Shown here: piece after piece, positions 20,569-29,282 of the stretch
Layout of the letters: every line of letters begins with the position of its first letter
Numbering within the stretch: the stretch's first letter is position 1
Assembly (NCBI GenBank): GCA_005788265.1
Contig: SXYR01000096.1
Coordinates: 1-41,345, forward strand
Reading direction: 5' to 3'
DNA: 41,345 nt
DNA from: Bacteroidota bacterium
GTDB lineage: Bacteria > Bacteroidota > Bacteroidia > Chitinophagales > Chitinophagaceae
Notes under the pieces: generated by a model
The model's database searches: none
What the model saw: the letters and a program-made list of their open reading frames with translations, nothing else
Told to the model about the DNA's origin: nothing
Made by a program: the position numbers and the translations under genes

Positions 20569-22035
20569 TTATTTATCTAGCTCTTTAAATGCTTCCAATA
20601 AAACTTCTTTGTCATCAAAAGGAAATTTTACCCCTTTGATTTCCTGGTACTTCTCATGTCCTTTTCCTGCCACCAAAATGATATCATCTTTTTTGGCAAG
20701 CATCACAGCCATTCTGATGGCCTCTTTTCTATCCTCCACCGTAGCAACTTTTTTAAGAAGATCCATTGCCATTTCCGCTTTCATTTCCTGTAAAATCGCT
20801 GCTGGATTTTCACTTCTCGGGTTGTCCGAAGTAAGTATGGCTTTGTTGCTGAACATGGCTGCTGTTGTACCCATTACTTTTCGTTTTGATTTGTCTCTGT
20901 CTCCACCGCAACCAACAACTGTAATGACTTGCTCATATCCTTTCTGTAATTTCTTGATGGTTGTGAGCACATTCATCAAAGCATCTGGAGTATGTGCATA
21001 ATCAACAATTCCAATGACTCCTTCTTGGGGAGACACTGTCCAGTCAAATCTTCCTTCTGCACCGTTAAGATTGGACATGACCCTCAATATTTCCAGCTTG
21101 TCCATTCCAAGTGACAGGGCTGTTCCATATACCGCCAACAGGTTATACGCATTGAACTCACCTATCAACCTGAACATCACTTCTTGTTCATTGATCAACA
21201 TATGGAGCCCCATGATGCTGTTGTCAATGATTTTACCTTTGTAATCAGCAACATGCTTCAGGCTGTATGTAAATTTCTTAGCTGCAGTATTTTGCAACAT
21301 GTAGTTGCCATTTTTATCATCTTCATTGGTGATGGCAAATGAAGATGTAGAAAGCTGATCAAAAAATAATTTCTTGACTCTCCTGTATTCATCAAATGTT
21401 TTATGATAATCTAAATGATCATGTGTGATATTGGTGAATACAGCACCAGTGAATTGCAAACCGCTGATTCTTTGCTGATCGATTGCATGGCTGCTCACTT
21501 CCATAAAAACATGTGTACAACCTGCATCTGCCATTTGATGCAGCAAATGATTGAGTGTAACAACATCTGGTGTTGTATGTGTAGAGGCCAGCGTTTGATC
21601 ATTGATCCTGTTGTTCACGGTAGAGATGAGTCCAACAGACATGCCCATATCTCTGCACAAGTTGAATAACAGGGTTGCAACAGTTGTTTTACCATTGGTC
21701 CCGGTAACCCCAACCAGTTTTAATTTATTGGTAAGATTTCCATGAAAAGCATGGCACATGATGCCTGCAGCTTTTGCAGCATCATTGGTCTTGATATAGG
21801 TAACATGAGCTGCAATCTCTGTTGGTAGCTCTTCACAAACTACAGCAGAGGCACCAGATGCAATGGCAGTTGAAATATAAAGATGGCCGTCATTTGAAAC
21901 ACCTTTGATGGCAATGAAACAAGATCCCTGTTTGACATGTCTTGAATCAATTTCCAAGGATGCAACAGAAATGTCCGTATTGCCTACAACAGTCTGTATG
22001 CTGATCTTATATAATATGTCTTGCAATTGCCTCAT
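20569..22035 (-). CDS. murE: UDP-N-acetylmuramoyl-L-alanyl-D-glutamate ligase MurE
   Basis: GVTGTNGKTTVATLLFNL, DYAHTPDALMNVL, TSDNPRSENPAAIL (DNPR motif of meso-DAP-adding MurE). Confidence 0.96.
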   Translation of the reverse strand: MRQLQDILYKISIQTVVGNTDISVASLEIDSRHVKQGSCFIAIKGVSNDGHLYISTAIASGASAVVCEELPTEIAAHVTYIKTNDAAKAAGIMCHAFHGNLTNKLKLVGVTGTNGKTTVATLLFNLCRDMGMSVGLISTVNNRINDQTLASTHTTPDVVTLNHLLHQMADAGCTHVFMEVSSHAIDQQRISGLQFTGAVFTNITHDHLDYHKTFDEYRRVKKLFFDQLSTSSFAITNEDDKNGNYMLQNTAAKKFTYSLKHVADYKGKIIDNSIMGLHMLINEQEVMFRLIGEFNAYNLLAVYGTALSLGMDKLEILRVMSNLNGAEGRFDWTVSPQEGVIGIVDYAHTPDALMNVLTTIKKLQKGYEQVITVVGCGGDRDKSKRKVMGTTAAMFSNKAILTSDNPRSENPAAILQEMKAEMAMDLLKKVATVEDRKEAIRMAVMLAKKDDIILVAGKGHEKYQEIKGVKFPFDDKEVLLEAFKELDK

Positions 22036-24137
22036 CAGGGTCTTTCTGTTTTGATTCCAAGATTCAGATACACTGTTTGACCTTTTTGAAGAGCGGTTCC
22101 TGCAGGAATGGATTGGGAAATAACTTTTCCCTTGCCATATGCAATTACCTGCACTTCTTGGTTCTCTAAAATTTCTAAAGCATCCTTCAATCCATAACCA
22201 TTTAGATCCGGCATTGTGCCAGAAGAAATTTGATTTGATAGATACTGAAGCCGTGTTTCCTTTTTGTTTGGTGCAAATTTTTGTGCAATCATCTTATGGT
22301 CAGATGGATTGCCTTTTGTTGTTTTTCTTGCAGTATCAATCAGCAATGGATGCTTGTAATATTTATACAGATCACGATCAATGGTGTAAAGTTTGTTGGC
22401 GATGGTTCTAAACACAGGACCAGCAATTTGTGCTCCGTAATACCTGGGAGCGAATGGTTTGTTTTTGATAACCACTATACATGAGTATTTTGGTGCATCG
22501 GCTGGGAAATAACCCGCGAAAGAGGATTGATAAATATGCTCGGTATAGCCTTTGTTTCCATTGGCCACCTGAGCAGTTCCAGTTTTTCCTGCAATTGGAA
22601 AATTGGGATCATACAAACTCTTGGCTGTTCCAGCTGTGACCACTCCTTCCAAACAAATTTTCAACTGATCCAGTGTTCGCTGACTACATATGGAGTCATT
22701 CAATACAACAGGTTCGAATGATTTGATGATGGCACCATCTTTCATAATGGTATTGACCAAATAAGGCTTTACCATTTTACCTTTGTTGGCCACTGCATTA
22801 TAAATCATCAAGGTTTGCATGGGTGAAATAGCAATGGAGTATCCGAATCCCATCCAGGGAAGTGAAACGTTGCTCCAAAATTTGCTTCCCGGACGAGGTA
22901 TAGATGGATTAGATTCACCAATCAGGTCAATTCCTGTTGGTTTATGCAATTGTAATTTTTCGAGATGTGATATGAATTTGGATGGATTGCGTCCGTAATA
23001 ATTAACCGCCAATTTTGCCATTCCAACATTTGAACTCAATTCAAATGCTTGCTGATACGTAACATCTGTATGTTGATGACGTTCACTGTCCCATACAGTC
23101 CTGCCGCTGTACTCCCACTTTCCGCCTTCGATGTTGATATGATTGGATAAGGTGATGTATTGATCGTTCAGTGCAGAAAGCATTGTAATCAATTTGAAAG
23201 TCGATCCAGGTTCTGAACGGGTGATGGCATAATTCATATCTTCAGCATAACTACCGTCTGATTGTCTGCCCAAATTTGCGATGGCTTTTATTTTACCCGT
23301 TTTCACTTCCATCACAATACAAGTACCATTGGTGCATTCATTCTCCGTCATTATTTTCAACAATGCTTGTTCAGCGATGTCTTGAATATTAACATCAATG
23401 GTCGTCACAATGTCTTTCCCATTCTCCGGTTCAATTTCAGAACCTTCCACTGGAACAAATGCGCCTCCGGCAATCCTTCGCACCAATCTTTTACCTGTTA
23501 TACCTTTCAATAAACTATCATAGGTTTTCTCGAGACCCACATTTTTTGTAACGATGTTTCCGGCAGCATCCTGGTACTCTCTTGAAAGTCCTATTGTTCT
23601 ATTGGCCAACAAGCCAAACGGTGCCAATCTTTTTTCCTTTTCAATAAAAATGAAACCGTTTTTGTTCTTATTTTTTTTAATAAAGGCAATACTTCTTAAT
23701 GATTGATACTGATTAAAATCAATATTTCTGGTCAGCAGATGATACCTGTCTTGTCGATTGTAAACATCCATCAACTCCCTTTTGTATTCGAGTGCTGATT
23801 TTTCGGATATGATTGTCGAAAGATGATAAGCAATACTGTCAATATGCTGTTTAAACCTCTCGCCATTTTTTTCCTGGATACCTTGTGCACCAAAGTCAAG
23901 GTATATATCAAAGAATGGGATGGAACTGCTGAGCATTCGTCCGTCTTCTGAGTAAATGGTACCTCTTTCTGCATCCATTTCTCGGTACTCTAAATGCAGG
24001 CTATCACTCAGTGAACGCCAATAAGCGCCCTCAGCATTTTGTATGTAAAAAGCCTTGGCAAAAATGCAAACCCCTAACACCAACATCATGATGTAAATGA
24101 GGTAACTACGCCACAATATGTCTTTTTTTGTTTCCAA
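22035..24137 (-). CDS. ftsI: Division transpeptidase FtsI/PBP3 with C-terminal PASTA domain
   Basis: SxxK motif EPGSTFKLITM, SSNVGMAKLA, KTGTAQVANG; terminal PDLNGYGLKDALEILENQEVQV…GTALQKGQTVYLNLG. Confidence 0.95.
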   Translation of the reverse strand: METKKDILWRSYLIYIMMLVLGVCIFAKAFYIQNAEGAYWRSLSDSLHLEYREMDAERGTIYSEDGRMLSSSIPFFDIYLDFGAQGIQEKNGERFKQHIDSIAYHLSTIISEKSALEYKRELMDVYNRQDRYHLLTRNIDFNQYQSLRSIAFIKKNKNKNGFIFIEKEKRLAPFGLLANRTIGLSREYQDAAGNIVTKNVGLEKTYDSLLKGITGKRLVRRIAGGAFVPVEGSEIEPENGKDIVTTIDVNIQDIAEQALLKIMTENECTNGTCIVMEVKTGKIKAIANLGRQSDGSYAEDMNYAITRSEPGSTFKLITMLSALNDQYITLSNHINIEGGKWEYSGRTVWDSERHQHTDVTYQQAFELSSNVGMAKLAVNYYGRNPSKFISHLEKLQLHKPTGIDLIGESNPSIPRPGSKFWSNVSLPWMGFGYSIAISPMQTLMIYNAVANKGKMVKPYLVNTIMKDGAIIKSFEPVVLNDSICSQRTLDQLKICLEGVVTAGTAKSLYDPNFPIAGKTGTAQVANGNKGYTEHIYQSSFAGYFPADAPKYSCIVVIKNKPFAPRYYGAQIAGPVFRTIANKLYTIDRDLYKYYKHPLLIDTARKTTKGNPSDHKMIAQKFAPNKKETRLQYLSNQISSGTMPDLNGYGLKDALEILENQEVQVIAYGKGKVISQSIPAGTALQKGQTVYLNLGIKTERP

Positions 24138-24479
24138 TTAATCGGAAGCTTTGTTTGTTTTATATAAAGTATCCTCCAAGGTCATGGGAGGCTCATTGAT
24201 TTCTTTGATTCCAAAAGGTTCTACCGCTTTCACCACTTCAGATTGTTTTGTCATGAACATCCAATCTTTCCTTACCATCTTGAATTCGTACTGCAGGTCT
24301 TTCATTTCTTTGGATGTTCTGTTGATGTCTTTGATCGCTCGTTCTGCATGATGTCCATTGTATATATAAATGATGGCGAGTGCAGCCAGAAATAAAAAGA
24401 ATTTTACATTTTTCACCAACCAAGCCTGGTTGATGAAAAACCACTTATTCTCTCTGCTATTCATTTTTTTCTCGTTCAT
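24138..24479 (-). CDS. ftsL: FtsL-like cell division protein
   Basis: 113 aa, single TM (VKFFLFLAALAIIYIYN) then coiled coil; located between rsmH and ftsI. Confidence 0.8.
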   Translation of the reverse strand: MNEKKMNSRENKWFFINQAWLVKNVKFFLFLAALAIIYIYNGHHAERAIKDINRTSKEMKDLQYEFKMVRKDWMFMTKQSEVVKAVEPFGIKEINEPPMTLEDTLYKTNKASD

Positions 24480-25427
24480 TTATTTTTTTTCGGCAACCCT
24501 TAATCTCGCACTGCGTGATCTTGGATTGTTTTTTATTTCTTCTGCAGTCGGTTCAATTGGTTTTTTGGATATTGGATTCAACGGACTTGACTCTTTTGTA
24601 CCGAATACAGGATCAATTTTTACTTGCTCCACATCACCAGTTTTGAAAAACTGTTTCACCATGCGGTCTTCAATGCTGTGAAAAGTGATGATGGCAATTC
24701 TTCCTCCAGGAGCCAAGACTTCAAGGGATTGACTCAGCAGATCCTTCAAAGCACCGAGCTCATCGTTTACTGCCATTCTCAACGCTTGAAATACTTGTGC
24801 CAAATATTTATTTGGATTGCCCTTTATCACTGGCGCAATAACCGCTTTGAATTCTTCGATGGTTTTGATGGGCGCATGCGAGCCATGTTCGGTCAACAGA
24901 TGGGCCAGTGTTTTTGCATTTGAAACCTCACCATACTCTTGAAAGATCCATTGCAATTCGGCAGCAGAGAGCTTTTGAATAAGTTGTGAGGCAGTAAGTT
25001 CACTCGACTGATCCATGCGCATGTCCAAGGGAGCATCAAATCGAATGGAAAATCCTCGGGTCGGCTCATCAAACTGATGACTGCTGACACCCAAATCTGC
25101 AAGAATTCCATCCACATGCGAAATTTGATGCAGCCTTAGAAATTTTGAGAGATGGCGAAAGTTGTGTGGGATAAACAAGATGCGTGTATCAGCAGGAATA
25201 TTTTTTTTGGCATCTGCATCTTGATCAAAAGCAATCAACTTGGCTCCTTCTCCCAACTTACCCAGGATTTCCCTTGCATGTCCGCCACCACCAAACGTAC
25301 AGTCTACGTATACGCCATTGGACTTGATTTGCAATGCATCTACAGCCTCTTTCAGCAGTACCGGAACATGATAGGTTGAGCTTTGATCACTCTTTTTCTG
25401 TTCACCTTTCTGCATATGAGGCAACAT
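24480..25427 (-). CDS. rsmH: 16S rRNA (cytosine1402-N4)-methyltransferase
   Basis: YHVPVLLKEAVDAL, VDCTFGGGGHAREIL, DGILADLGVSSHQFDEPTRGFSIRFDAPLDMRMD, RSRSARLRVAEK. Confidence 0.98.
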   Translation of the reverse strand: MLPHMQKGEQKKSDQSSTYHVPVLLKEAVDALQIKSNGVYVDCTFGGGGHAREILGKLGEGAKLIAFDQDADAKKNIPADTRILFIPHNFRHLSKFLRLHQISHVDGILADLGVSSHQFDEPTRGFSIRFDAPLDMRMDQSSELTASQLIQKLSAAELQWIFQEYGEVSNAKTLAHLLTEHGSHAPIKTIEEFKAVIAPVIKGNPNKYLAQVFQALRMAVNDELGALKDLLSQSLEVLAPGGRIAIITFHSIEDRMVKQFFKTGDVEQVKIDPVFGTKESSPLNPISKKPIEPTAEEIKNNPRSRSARLRVAEKK

Positions 25428-25440
25428 CCATTTTAGTTTT

Positions 25441-25899
25441 TCATTGTTGATCTTTCTTGGCCATCACTTCAGCAGCCAGGTTGCTGAAAGTTTCTGGAGA
25501 AAATTTTTCAAAGAACTGCTGATACTTATTTTTATCCCATATTTCCATTTTGTTGACCGCCGAAACCAGCACGATGTCCTTTTCTAATCCGGCATGCTCC
25601 ATCAAATTTTTTGGCAACAACAATCTACCTGCACTGTCCAAGTCAATCTGCATCGCGCCATTTAAGAAGTAACGCCTGAACTCCCTGACCTTGGGATCAA
25701 AGTCATTCAGGTTGCTGATGGATTCATACAAAGGGTTCCAGCTTTTCATTGGGTACATAGAGAGGCATTTCTCAAAACCGCGGTTGATCACAAAAACAGG
25801 CAATTCCCCCTCAGGCAGCTGTTTTTTTATGCCTGCAGGCAGAAGAAACCTACCTTTGCTGTCAATTGTTGCCTCGTATTCGCCTATGAAACCTATCAT
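25441..25899 (-). CDS. mraZ: Transcriptional regulator MraZ
   Basis: GEYEATIDSKGRFLLPAGIKKQL and DSAGRLLLPKNLMEHAGLEKDIVLV (two SpoVT/AbrB-like halves); first gene of the dcw operon. Confidence 0.96.
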   Translation of the reverse strand: MIGFIGEYEATIDSKGRFLLPAGIKKQLPEGELPVFVINRGFEKCLSMYPMKSWNPLYESISNLNDFDPKVREFRRYFLNGAMQIDLDSAGRLLLPKNLMEHAGLEKDIVLVSAVNKMEIWDKNKYQQFFEKFSPETFSNLAAEVMAKKDQQ

Positions 25900-25928
25900 T
25901 TACAATCAGTTATGAAAAAACGATTTAT

Positions 25929-25954
25929 TAACACAAAATAACACAAATTCCCAC
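25929..25954 (-). promoter_or_regulatory. Candidate MraZ box (three 10-bp-phased direct repeats)
   Basis: Minus strand AAGTGGGAATTTGTGTTATTTTGTGTTA: GTGGGA, GTGTTA, GTGTTA at exactly 10-bp period, about 30 nt upstream of the mraZ ATG. Confidence 0.55.
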
Positions 25955-25982
25955 TTTCAAACCCAAATCAGACAATCTATAT

Positions 25983-25999
25983 TTTTCCACAGCGGAAAA
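25983..25999. repeat. Small inverted repeat TTTTCC-ACAGC-GGAAAA in the mraZ/queA divergent region
   Basis: Perfect 6-bp arms with 5-nt spacer. Confidence 0.4.
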
Positions 26000-26088
26000 T
26001 CAGTCTGGTATTGAATTACATAGATATTTGCCTTCGTTTCTGTGCATATATCAAGTTTGAGTGTGAATAACAGGTGAATTACTAAAAA

Positions 26089-27315
26089 ATGTCATCAAAA
26101 AAGAACATAAAAAACCTTCAAACAACAGATTTTGACTACTCCCTACCAGAGGAGCTGATTGCATATGCGCCACTTGAAAAACGAGATGCCTCCCGGTTGA
26201 TGGTCATTGAAAAAAGTCAATACAAACACACCCATTTCAGTGAACTTGCTACAGATCTTCCCGCGAAATCCAGGCTTGTATTCAACAATACCAAAGTCAT
26301 TGCAGCAAGACTTTTTTTCAAGACCAATCAGGAAAAAGAGATCGAGATATTTTTACTGGAACCTGTAAACGGAGATTATACTTCATTGCATCATAAAAAA
26401 AACGCGACTTGGAATTGCCTCATTGGTGGCTCCAAAAAGTGGAACAAAGATGAAACCCTGGTTCATGCATTTCCATCTATCAGCGAAACATTCAAATTAT
26501 ATGCAAGATGCACGGGAAGAACAGAAGATTGCTTTGTAGTTCAATTTAATTGGGACATGGAAATTAGTTTTTATGAGATGATTGCCTTAATCGGCAATAC
26601 CCCCCTGCCCCCCTATATTAAAAGATCAGCTACTGCCCATGACGTACAACGCTACCAAACTGTGTATGCAACATCAGAAGGATCGGTGGCTGCACCCACT
26701 GCTGGACTTCATTTCACAGATGAATTAATGGATAAGCTCCGACAAAACCAACTAACTTCTTCCTATGTTACGTTGCACGTTGGAGCTGGTACATTTAAAC
26801 CGGTGACTGCATCCTCGATTGCAGATCACACCATGCACAAAGAATTTTTTGAAATTTCACTGAATACGTTGGAAGTGTTGGCTGAAGAAGATCAATCCAT
26901 CATCCCAGTTGGAACTACTTCACTCAGAACCTTGGAAAGTGTTTATTGGATCGGGATAAAAATTTACCATCACCTGCAAGATCTGGGTCTGATGAACAAC
27001 CTTGACCAGTGGGAACATCTTGACTTAATAAACCATGAACAGTTTTCATATCAAACAGTATTTCGACACCTCATCATACTAATGAAAGCAAAGGGGATCA
27101 ATACCTTGCACGGACATACAGGTATCTGCATTACTCCAGGATATCCTTTTAAAGTTGCAAAGGGGCTGATCACCAATTTCCATCAGCCACAATCAACTTT
27201 GTTGTTCATCATTGCAGCTATGTTGGGCAACACCTGGAAAGAAGCGTACAAAACTGCTATAGAAGAAAAATACAGATTTCTGAGTTATGGGGATGGCATG
27301 CTGATCAAACTTTGA
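26089..27315 (+). CDS. queA: S-adenosylmethionine:tRNA ribosyltransferase-isomerase
   Basis: FDYSLPEELIAYAPLEKRDASRLMV, GSVAAPTAGLHFTDELMDKL, HVGAGTFKPV, TNFHQPQSTLL. Confidence 0.96.
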   Translation: MSSKKNIKNLQTTDFDYSLPEELIAYAPLEKRDASRLMVIEKSQYKHTHFSELATDLPAKSRLVFNNTKVIAARLFFKTNQEKEIEIFLLEPVNGDYTSLHHKKNATWNCLIGGSKKWNKDETLVHAFPSISETFKLYARCTGRTEDCFVVQFNWDMEISFYEMIALIGNTPLPPYIKRSATAHDVQRYQTVYATSEGSVAAPTAGLHFTDELMDKLRQNQLTSSYVTLHVGAGTFKPVTASSIADHTMHKEFFEISLNTLEVLAEEDQSIIPVGTTSLRTLESVYWIGIKIYHHLQDLGLMNNLDQWEHLDLINHEQFSYQTVFRHLIILMKAKGINTLHGHTGICITPGYPFKVAKGLITNFHQPQSTLLFIIAAMLGNTWKEAYKTAIEEKYRFLSYGDGMLIKL

Positions 27316-27317
27316 AC

Positions 27318-28664
27318 TTATCTCAGCGGAAGCCTAATGGTAAATGTACTGCCTGCACCAACCACACTGGTGACTTCAATGGTTCCGTGATGTGCTTCAA
27401 CCATCTTCTTGGTGTAATTCAATCCCAATCCAAAACCTTTTACATTGTGAACATCTCCGGTATGTGCCCTGTAGAACTTATCAAATATTTTTGACATGGT
27501 ATCCTTGGTCATTCCCAACCCATTGTCTTTGACAACAATCACAATATTTTTTTTCTCATTAGAAGTGGCAATTGATACACATGGGTCAATATCCTCTTTA
27601 CTGTATTTTAACGCATTGTCAACCAGATTGCTTACCATGTTCATGAAGTGTACAGGATGCCCTGCCACTCCATCCTGTGCTGCATCCAGGTTCAATTCAA
27701 TAGTGGCATTTTTTTCTTCAGCTTGCAGGGCAAACTTAGATTTTATTTTTTGCAGCACTTCATGTACCTGCAATTCCTTCATGTCCTTCAAAACCTGGTT
27801 TACATCCAATTGAGCAGCCTGCAGAATTTGCTCAACCTGCGTATTCATTCGGTTGTTTTCTGTCTTGATGATTTGACCAATGCTGAGCAGCTCTGCCTTA
27901 TTGCCAATGATTTTTTCATTCTTAAGCGTATCAACGGCAATAGATATGGTGGCCAGCGGAGTCCTCAATTCATGGGTCATGTTGTTGATGAAATCTGTTT
28001 TCATCTCACTCAATTTTTTCTGTGTCAGAATGGTGCGAATTGTGAGATAGAATGCTGCAATGATGATCAATGTAAAAATCACTGCAAACAGAATCATCCA
28101 ACTGACGGATCTTAATACAAAATCTTTGATATCATAGATCACCAGCACCAATTTTTCCTGAGGCATATAAGGTCTTGTTTCTTCATCTGGCAACGTCATC
28201 AGCGGCCAAACATGCAACAGGTAATTAACCGAGTCTTTCAATCCCTCTTCATAATATTGCATGTAATTGGGTGATGCCAGTTCCGGCCCCATATTATTTA
28301 CGTTGGACAAAACAGCAAATTCAAACTTGGCTCCTTTCAACCCGTTTGTTTCAAATGCCTTGGCAATTTTATTTTGAATATCGCTGACGGAGAAATGTTC
28401 TGCAATTGTTTGTGGGCCAAAAAGTTCTAGAATTCTATCTTGTGTTCCTTGGGGTAATACATCAAGAGGAATATTTGGTGCATATTTCATTTTTTCTTCA
28501 ACAAGTGATTCTACCACCTCAAACTCCACCATCTCAACCTTGTTTGCAATCTGTTCATTTTTGATGGCGATGACATTCTTAAGCCATGAGTACTGAATGA
28601 TGATGATTCCAATCAGGGAAACAGTAGTCAAAACCGTTATGAGTCCGAATATTCGCTTCATCAT
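27318..28664 (-). CDS. Sensor histidine kinase
   Basis: Two TM segments, H-box MTHELRTPLATISIAVDTLKN, N-box NLVDNALKYSKED, DNGLGMTKDTMSKIFDKFYR, GFGLGLNYTKKMVEAHHG. Confidence 0.95.
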   Translation of the reverse strand: MMKRIFGLITVLTTVSLIGIIIIQYSWLKNVIAIKNEQIANKVEMVEFEVVESLVEEKMKYAPNIPLDVLPQGTQDRILELFGPQTIAEHFSVSDIQNKIAKAFETNGLKGAKFEFAVLSNVNNMGPELASPNYMQYYEEGLKDSVNYLLHVWPLMTLPDEETRPYMPQEKLVLVIYDIKDFVLRSVSWMILFAVIFTLIIIAAFYLTIRTILTQKKLSEMKTDFINNMTHELRTPLATISIAVDTLKNEKIIGNKAELLSIGQIIKTENNRMNTQVEQILQAAQLDVNQVLKDMKELQVHEVLQKIKSKFALQAEEKNATIELNLDAAQDGVAGHPVHFMNMVSNLVDNALKYSKEDIDPCVSIATSNEKKNIVIVVKDNGLGMTKDTMSKIFDKFYRAHTGDVHNVKGFGLGLNYTKKMVEAHHGTIEVTSVVGAGSTFTIRLPLR

Positions 28665-28668
28665 TCAA

Positions 28669-28676
28669 CAAAAATA
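28669..28676 (-). promoter_or_regulatory. Candidate Bacteroidetes -7 element (TATTTTTG) for the histidine kinase
   Basis: Exact TAnnTTTG match on the minus strand ending 4 nt before the ATGATG start. Confidence 0.4.
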
Positions 28677-28727
28677 AGTGTGCAGGTTGCTAAAGATAAA
28701 TAAAGGGAATTTATTTAACTTAGGTTT

Positions 28728-29282
28728 ATGATCGATATTTCGTGCGGCAGTTTACTCATTGCTGAACCATTCATGAAAGACCCCAACTTTCAGCGTTCAG
28801 TTGTTTTGATTTGCGAGCACGAAGACCTTTCAGGAAGTTTTGGGATTACCATCAATCGATTGACAAAAGATGTACTCTGTGATTACCTGCCTGAATTTGA
28901 TCAGATTCGTATCCCTATTTACGATGGAGGCCCGGTTGGAAAAGACAATATGCATTTTTTGCACAAACGCGCTGATCTGATTGAAGGTGGAAAAGAAATG
29001 GGAGATGGAATTTACTGGGGTGGAGATTATGAATCAGCGCTGCGCCTTGTCATTCAAAATGAAATTTCCATCGATGAGATCAGATTTTACATGGGATATG
29101 CCGGATGGGAAAAAAATCAATTGAAAGAGGAAATGAAAGATAAAAGTTGGATGGTTGTAGAGGCAAAGTCCTCTATTGTGTTTCATAAAAACCCTTCTCA
29201 AATCTGGAAAGAGTCCGTCAAACAAATGGGAAAAGAATTTCACCCTGTAATGCACTATCCACTTGATCCATCCTACAACTGA
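28728..29282 (+). CDS. YqgE/AlgH family protein
   Basis: GSLLIAEPFMKDPNFQRSVVLICEHEDLSGSFGITINRL, GGPVGKDNMHFLH. Confidence 0.93.
   Translation: MIDISCGSLLIAEPFMKDPNFQRSVVLICEHEDLSGSFGITINRLTKDVLCDYLPEFDQIRIPIYDGGPVGKDNMHFLHKRADLIEGGKEMGDGIYWGGDYESALRLVIQNEISIDEIRFYMGYAGWEKNQLKEEMKDKSWMVVEAKSSIVFHKNPSQIWKESVKQMGKEFHPVMHYPLDPSYN

Noticed and set aside
20258-21001. 247-aa plus-strand ORF antisense to mraY/murE
   Set aside because: Lies opposite strongly conserved mraY and murE; composition looks like the complement of coding sequence, no recognisable domain.
25201-25208. Other A8/T8 homopolymers (e.g. rsmH at 25201, rsmH 3' end at 24483, ftsI near 23654, queA near 26395) as slippage sites
   Set aside because: Shorter than A9 and common in AT-rich CDSs; no known functional truncated product for these proteins. 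Used as a caution for the dnaX claim.
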